64,000 nucleotides of DNA, taken from positions 5,693,609 through 5,757,608 of the forward strand of contig JAVTVX010000009.1 in assembly GCA_033439265.1 (NCBI GenBank), in the 5' to 3' direction. The notes beneath the pieces are model-generated. The model was not told where the DNA came from. It made no database searches and saw only the letters and a program-made list of their open reading frames with translations. Positions 60,854 to 64,000 of this stretch are shown here, piece by piece. Within the stretch, counting starts at the first letter, position 1, and each line of letters starts with the position of its first letter. Made by a program: the position numbers and the translations under genes. The DNA comes from Dillenia suffruticosa. Taxonomy: Eukaryota; Streptophyta; Magnoliopsida; Dilleniales; Dilleniaceae.

Positions 60854-63232
60854 TGTCACGCCCCGATCCTCGGATCGACCACGCAACAGCCGCCACGTTA
60901 TCTTGGTACACGAGCAGAACCTCCCCTTATACCGGGACTCCGCAAGGCTACAAATCAGTTCAAAACTCATCCAATACACACTCCATCAGAAATGGGAAAA
61001 ATCATATGACAATACACATATAAAGGACCCATCCGGTCCATCCCTGTACACACGAGCATGCATCGACACGCAAATGGGGCGGGGGTTCCTGTACATGCAT
61101 ACATGCAAAAATTGGCAATCCCAACCATTCCAGAATTCTCAGCATAATTAAAACATTAAAAACAAAGAAATCCCAAATCATAATCGCAGGATTTTACTAA
61201 CACTCACATGAAGAAACGAGCTAGCGTTAGTAAAATCCAAGCGGTATGAGATGTACAGAACTTCACAAATCCAAAAGAAAGTATCGAAATTCAAAATTTC
61301 AATCCAAATGTCCCATATGAGAGTTTAAAAGAAAATGAACAAGTTCCGTACAAACTATATAAGGATTCCATCAATACTTGCTCTTATATATGAAACAAGT
61401 ATTAATTTAATCCATACCAAAAGAATTATACAAGTCTTTCATTCCATGGACTTCAAAATCAACCAAAATGAACTTGCATTAATATGTACCTACACAAGTC
61501 AGCAGAATAAATCTTCCCCAGCTCCAATTTCTGCAGCAGATCTAAACTTCCTCTGAAAAATATTAAAGGGAGGGGTGAGTATTGGGAAATACTCGGTGAG
61601 TGGAGTGCAATGGTATAATTGTATGATAAATGAGGGGTGAATGTGGGATTGTCAAAGTGTATCTCGAATAACATTTCATATATATATCGAAACATGTTTT
61701 AATAAATTAGATAATTCGCAAAGTATGCATCCACATCAAGTATTCTTTCAGAAAATCACAAGGGTCCCATCGAAATTACTTCCGTCTTGCGTTTGGCCGA
61801 ACCAAGACGAAAACCCGCCAAGAGGTTTTCCATTTTAGTATTTCAAACACTACCCGCTTTCTTGACGTTGGCTCGGACCTCCCCGGGGTGCAATCCGGAT
61901 AGTCCGACGTGGCAGAGAAGAGGCCGCGTATACCTGTCTCGCAATAAAACCCCAACCACGCCACCCCGTCAGGTCGCTCCGTGGAGGGAATGACTATAGC
62001 CATTAACTACTAGCACCATGCATTTATCAAATATGTTATTTCTCAAGTCATGTGCCATAATTTCTAGCAAACAATCATCAATTTCATGTCATAGCAATTT
62101 ATAGAGCAACATCAAGTCACATATGGCACATATGCATTTATAAATACAATGGATGCATTCATGCTTCACAATCCAGTCCGGACATTCCACGATCACAAAA
62201 CAATTGATATAAAACATGAAAAATCTTACAAAATCCTTTATAAAACAATTTTAAACTCATTTGCTCATTTATAACACAACGGACTATCCACTCACCTTCT
62301 AGGAAGGGTATTCACTCCCTAATTCCATAAGTTTTCCAAAATGACTCTCTTCAAGTCTCCAAAAAGTCAACCTAGGCCAATAATTCACAATTTCAATTCA
62401 AACTCCAAATAAATCTATTCTAATCAGCCCAATAAGTTCTAATTTCATCTAACACGTTTCTTTCGTATTTAATCAACCTAGATTCATGTAGAATTTAGAC
62501 GTAACCCTAGAAATCACATATCAAAATTCAGAAAAATGCACTCTTTTCAAATTTCAGACATTTTCAGAGTATATACAAATCTCACATTCTAAATTCGGAC
62601 TAAACTCATTCAAATTTCTGAAGGAACTAGAATTTCTCTTACCTAGGGTTTTCGCAACTTGCAGCTCTAGCGTCCGTGCGTCTACAACTCGGTCCAGACC
62701 CCTGTAATGTTTCCAACCCGAAGCACATTTTAGCAATTAACCCTAATTTCCAAGAGAATCAAAACCCCTAAACTATTGATCAGAGAATCGTTCTTACCTA
62801 CGCAGGGGATGAAATGCAGGTCGCGGCCTAAGGTTTCGAATGTCTCTTGCTACTGTCGGCTTGGGCTCCTACGAGGGCTGCAGAAGAGCTTTCGGCAAAG
62901 GGAGAGAACAAAGTGCGCGAGTGCGTGAGCAAGGAGAGGACAGCGCTGCAATCGCGCGCTCGGGAAAGGGAGAAGAGAATATGTTCGCGCGTGCGCGGGA
63001 GAGGAGAGAAACGGAGAGTGAAACAGAGAGTGAGAATGAGATAGAGATAATGAGAGAGAGAGAGAAAAAGAGAGAGAGAGTCGGGAGAGGGAGAGAATGA
63101 AAGAAACAGAGAGGGAGAGATAGGGGGTGAGAGATGAGAGAGGGTGACGGGAGAGAAATGAGGGAAAGAAATTGGGAAAGTGACTTTTCACTTTCCCTTC
63201 TTTTTTTTTTTTTTTTCTTTATCGGTGCAACA
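60854..63232 (-). repeat. 5' LTR of the nested gypsy element (right in the window)
   Basis: Partner of 53314-55665. On the plus strand it ends TCGGTGCAACA after a long T run. GA-rich microsatellite near 62990-63130. Confidence 0.9.
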
Positions 63233-63502
63233 CTTCCGGTCTTCTATGTAACTCTACTTAAGAAACATGTGGGAGCAGCTGTCCAAGGCGAGCCACATTT
63301 ACCAGATTGGGGTCCCCTATTACCTGAAGAGCCACAACAGATTCTTGACCGGAGAACAACAGACAACACTGCGGAGGTCTTAATGCAATAGAAAGACCAG
63401 CCCAAAGAGGATGCCACCTGAGTACTAACCAAGGAGTTTATGGAGAAGTATCCAGCTTTTCCCCTTCCTTGAGGACAAGGAAGTTTTTGGGAATGGAGGA
63501 AT

Positions 63503-63884
63503 TGATATGGATCTATTAGCCCATTTAAATGTTACCAACGATTTAGCAGCTAAGGGATCTGTTAGAATGAAGAGGGTACTATCACTTAGGGTGTTTTTGT
63601 CTTTATTTTTTCTTTTTCTATTTCTGTTACAAATGCTCCATTCCATTAAGTTGTAGTTGGAATTGATTACAACCAATTCGGTTATGGGGCGAGAGAGGAG
63701 ATTCCCCAAAACGAATTGGCTTTTGTATTAAATCGAGCTGATCTTTCAATGGAAGGGTAGACATTTCTTTCAAAATCAGTTTGTGTTAATTCCTACTGCA
63801 CACTCTAGCTCTTCTGCTGTTTGATCACGATAGCTCGACCCAATAAAAGTCAAGGCTGAGGCCGTCCTCGAGTGGATCCTACCA
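63503..63884 (+). repeat. 3' LTR of the outer gypsy element
   Basis: Starts TGATATGGATCTA right after a purine tract (GGGAATGGAGGAAT) and ends GGATCCTACCA. It is followed by the AATAA duplication. Confidence 0.92.
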
Positions 63885-64000
63885 AATAAGCTTTGCAATG
63901 TCTTGTTGAAAAATTTGCAAGGTAACTTGCAGCACATAAGTGCATTGCAAAGGCAAGATGTGCAGTCAAATATTTTCAATTCCTATCAAATATATACATA
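63885..64000. other. Continuation of the repeat around the outer gypsy element
   Basis: It begins with the right AATAA duplication and goes on with TTGCAAGG and TTGCAAAGG words like those of 48780-48890. The unnamed older repeat therefore runs past the window edge. Confidence 0.5.

Larger units (their letters stand above)
53314..63232 (-). mobile_element. Nested Ty3/gypsy element, Tekay/Del type, minus strand
   Basis: Two long terminal repeats of 2352 and 2379 bases (53314-55665 and 60854-63232) enclose a minus-strand gypsy gag-pol. Read on its own strand each LTR begins TGT and ends ACA. The flanking bases CATCC (53309-53313) and CTTCC (63233-63237) are a 5-base target duplication with one change. 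Long LTRs and a chromodomain-like end after the integrase fit the Tekay (Del) chromoviruses. The LTRs differ by about 5% in the part compared. It inserted into pol of the outer element, so it must be the younger of the two. Few breaks: about three to five in gag-pol. Confidence 0.93.
48892..63884 (+). mobile_element. Outer Ty3/gypsy chromovirus, with a nested gypsy element
   Basis: LTRs of 381 and 382 bases (48892-49272 and 63503-63884), each beginning TG and ending CA, are flanked by exact 5-base AATAA duplications (48887-48891 and 63885-63889). A primer site follows the left LTR and a purine tract precedes the right one. The order protease, reverse transcriptase, RNase H, integrase is that of Ty3/gypsy, and the reverse transcriptase looks like the Reina/Galadriel side of the plant chromoviruses. 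Without the nested element the copy would be about 5 kb. The LTRs differ at about 19 of 381 positions by eye, near 5%, suggesting roughly two million years. The coding part has several breaks. Confidence 0.93.

Overview
The window is nuclear DNA of a flowering plant. The signs are intronless cytosolic sulfotransferase (SOT) genes of plant type, two CACTA (En/Spm) DNA transposons, plant Ty1/copia and Ty3/gypsy (chromovirus) elements primed by initiator-Met tRNA, and a very AT-rich background with microsatellites. A dicot or other non-grass angiosperm is likely, but the species cannot be read from the sequence.

The host layer is a dispersed tandem cluster of three plus-strand SOT genes. SOT1 (427-1419) is open. 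SOT2 (36098-37147) and SOT3 (47027-48076) are pseudogenes more like each other than SOT1. Almost everything else is transposable DNA that has pushed them apart.

Layout: 1-426 is a palindrome-rich AT repeat and a TATA box before SOT1. 1670-2570 is a scrap of one copia element. 2571-10464 is a decayed copia element with both LTRs. 10465-11271 is a spacer. 11272-35752 is a 24.5-kb CACTA element with exact 3-bp ATA target duplications. It carries TNP2-like and TNP1/Transposase_24-like genes, a third gene resembling the plant Transposase_32 family, and five GC-rich islands. 35753-38962 holds SOT2 and its flanks. 38963-46640 is a 7.7-kb deletion derivative of the same CACTA family with exact TAC target duplications. 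It has lost nearly all of TNP2 and has very large subterminal repeat arrays. 46641-48891 holds SOT3. 48892-63884 is a gypsy chromovirus with exact AATAA target duplications, and a second gypsy element of Tekay/Del type (53314-63232, minus strand, LTRs of about 2.35 kb) lies inside its pol gene. The last 116 bases continue the older repeat into which the outer gypsy element jumped.

How the parts relate: in an intact CACTA element the TNP2 protein would cut the CACTA ends and the TNP1-like protein would bind the subterminal repeats. Here both genes carry stops, so neither element looks autonomous now. The LTR elements are fossils. Only SOT1 looks capable of making a working enzyme, and its N-terminus is odd. 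No RNA genes or CRISPR arrays were seen.
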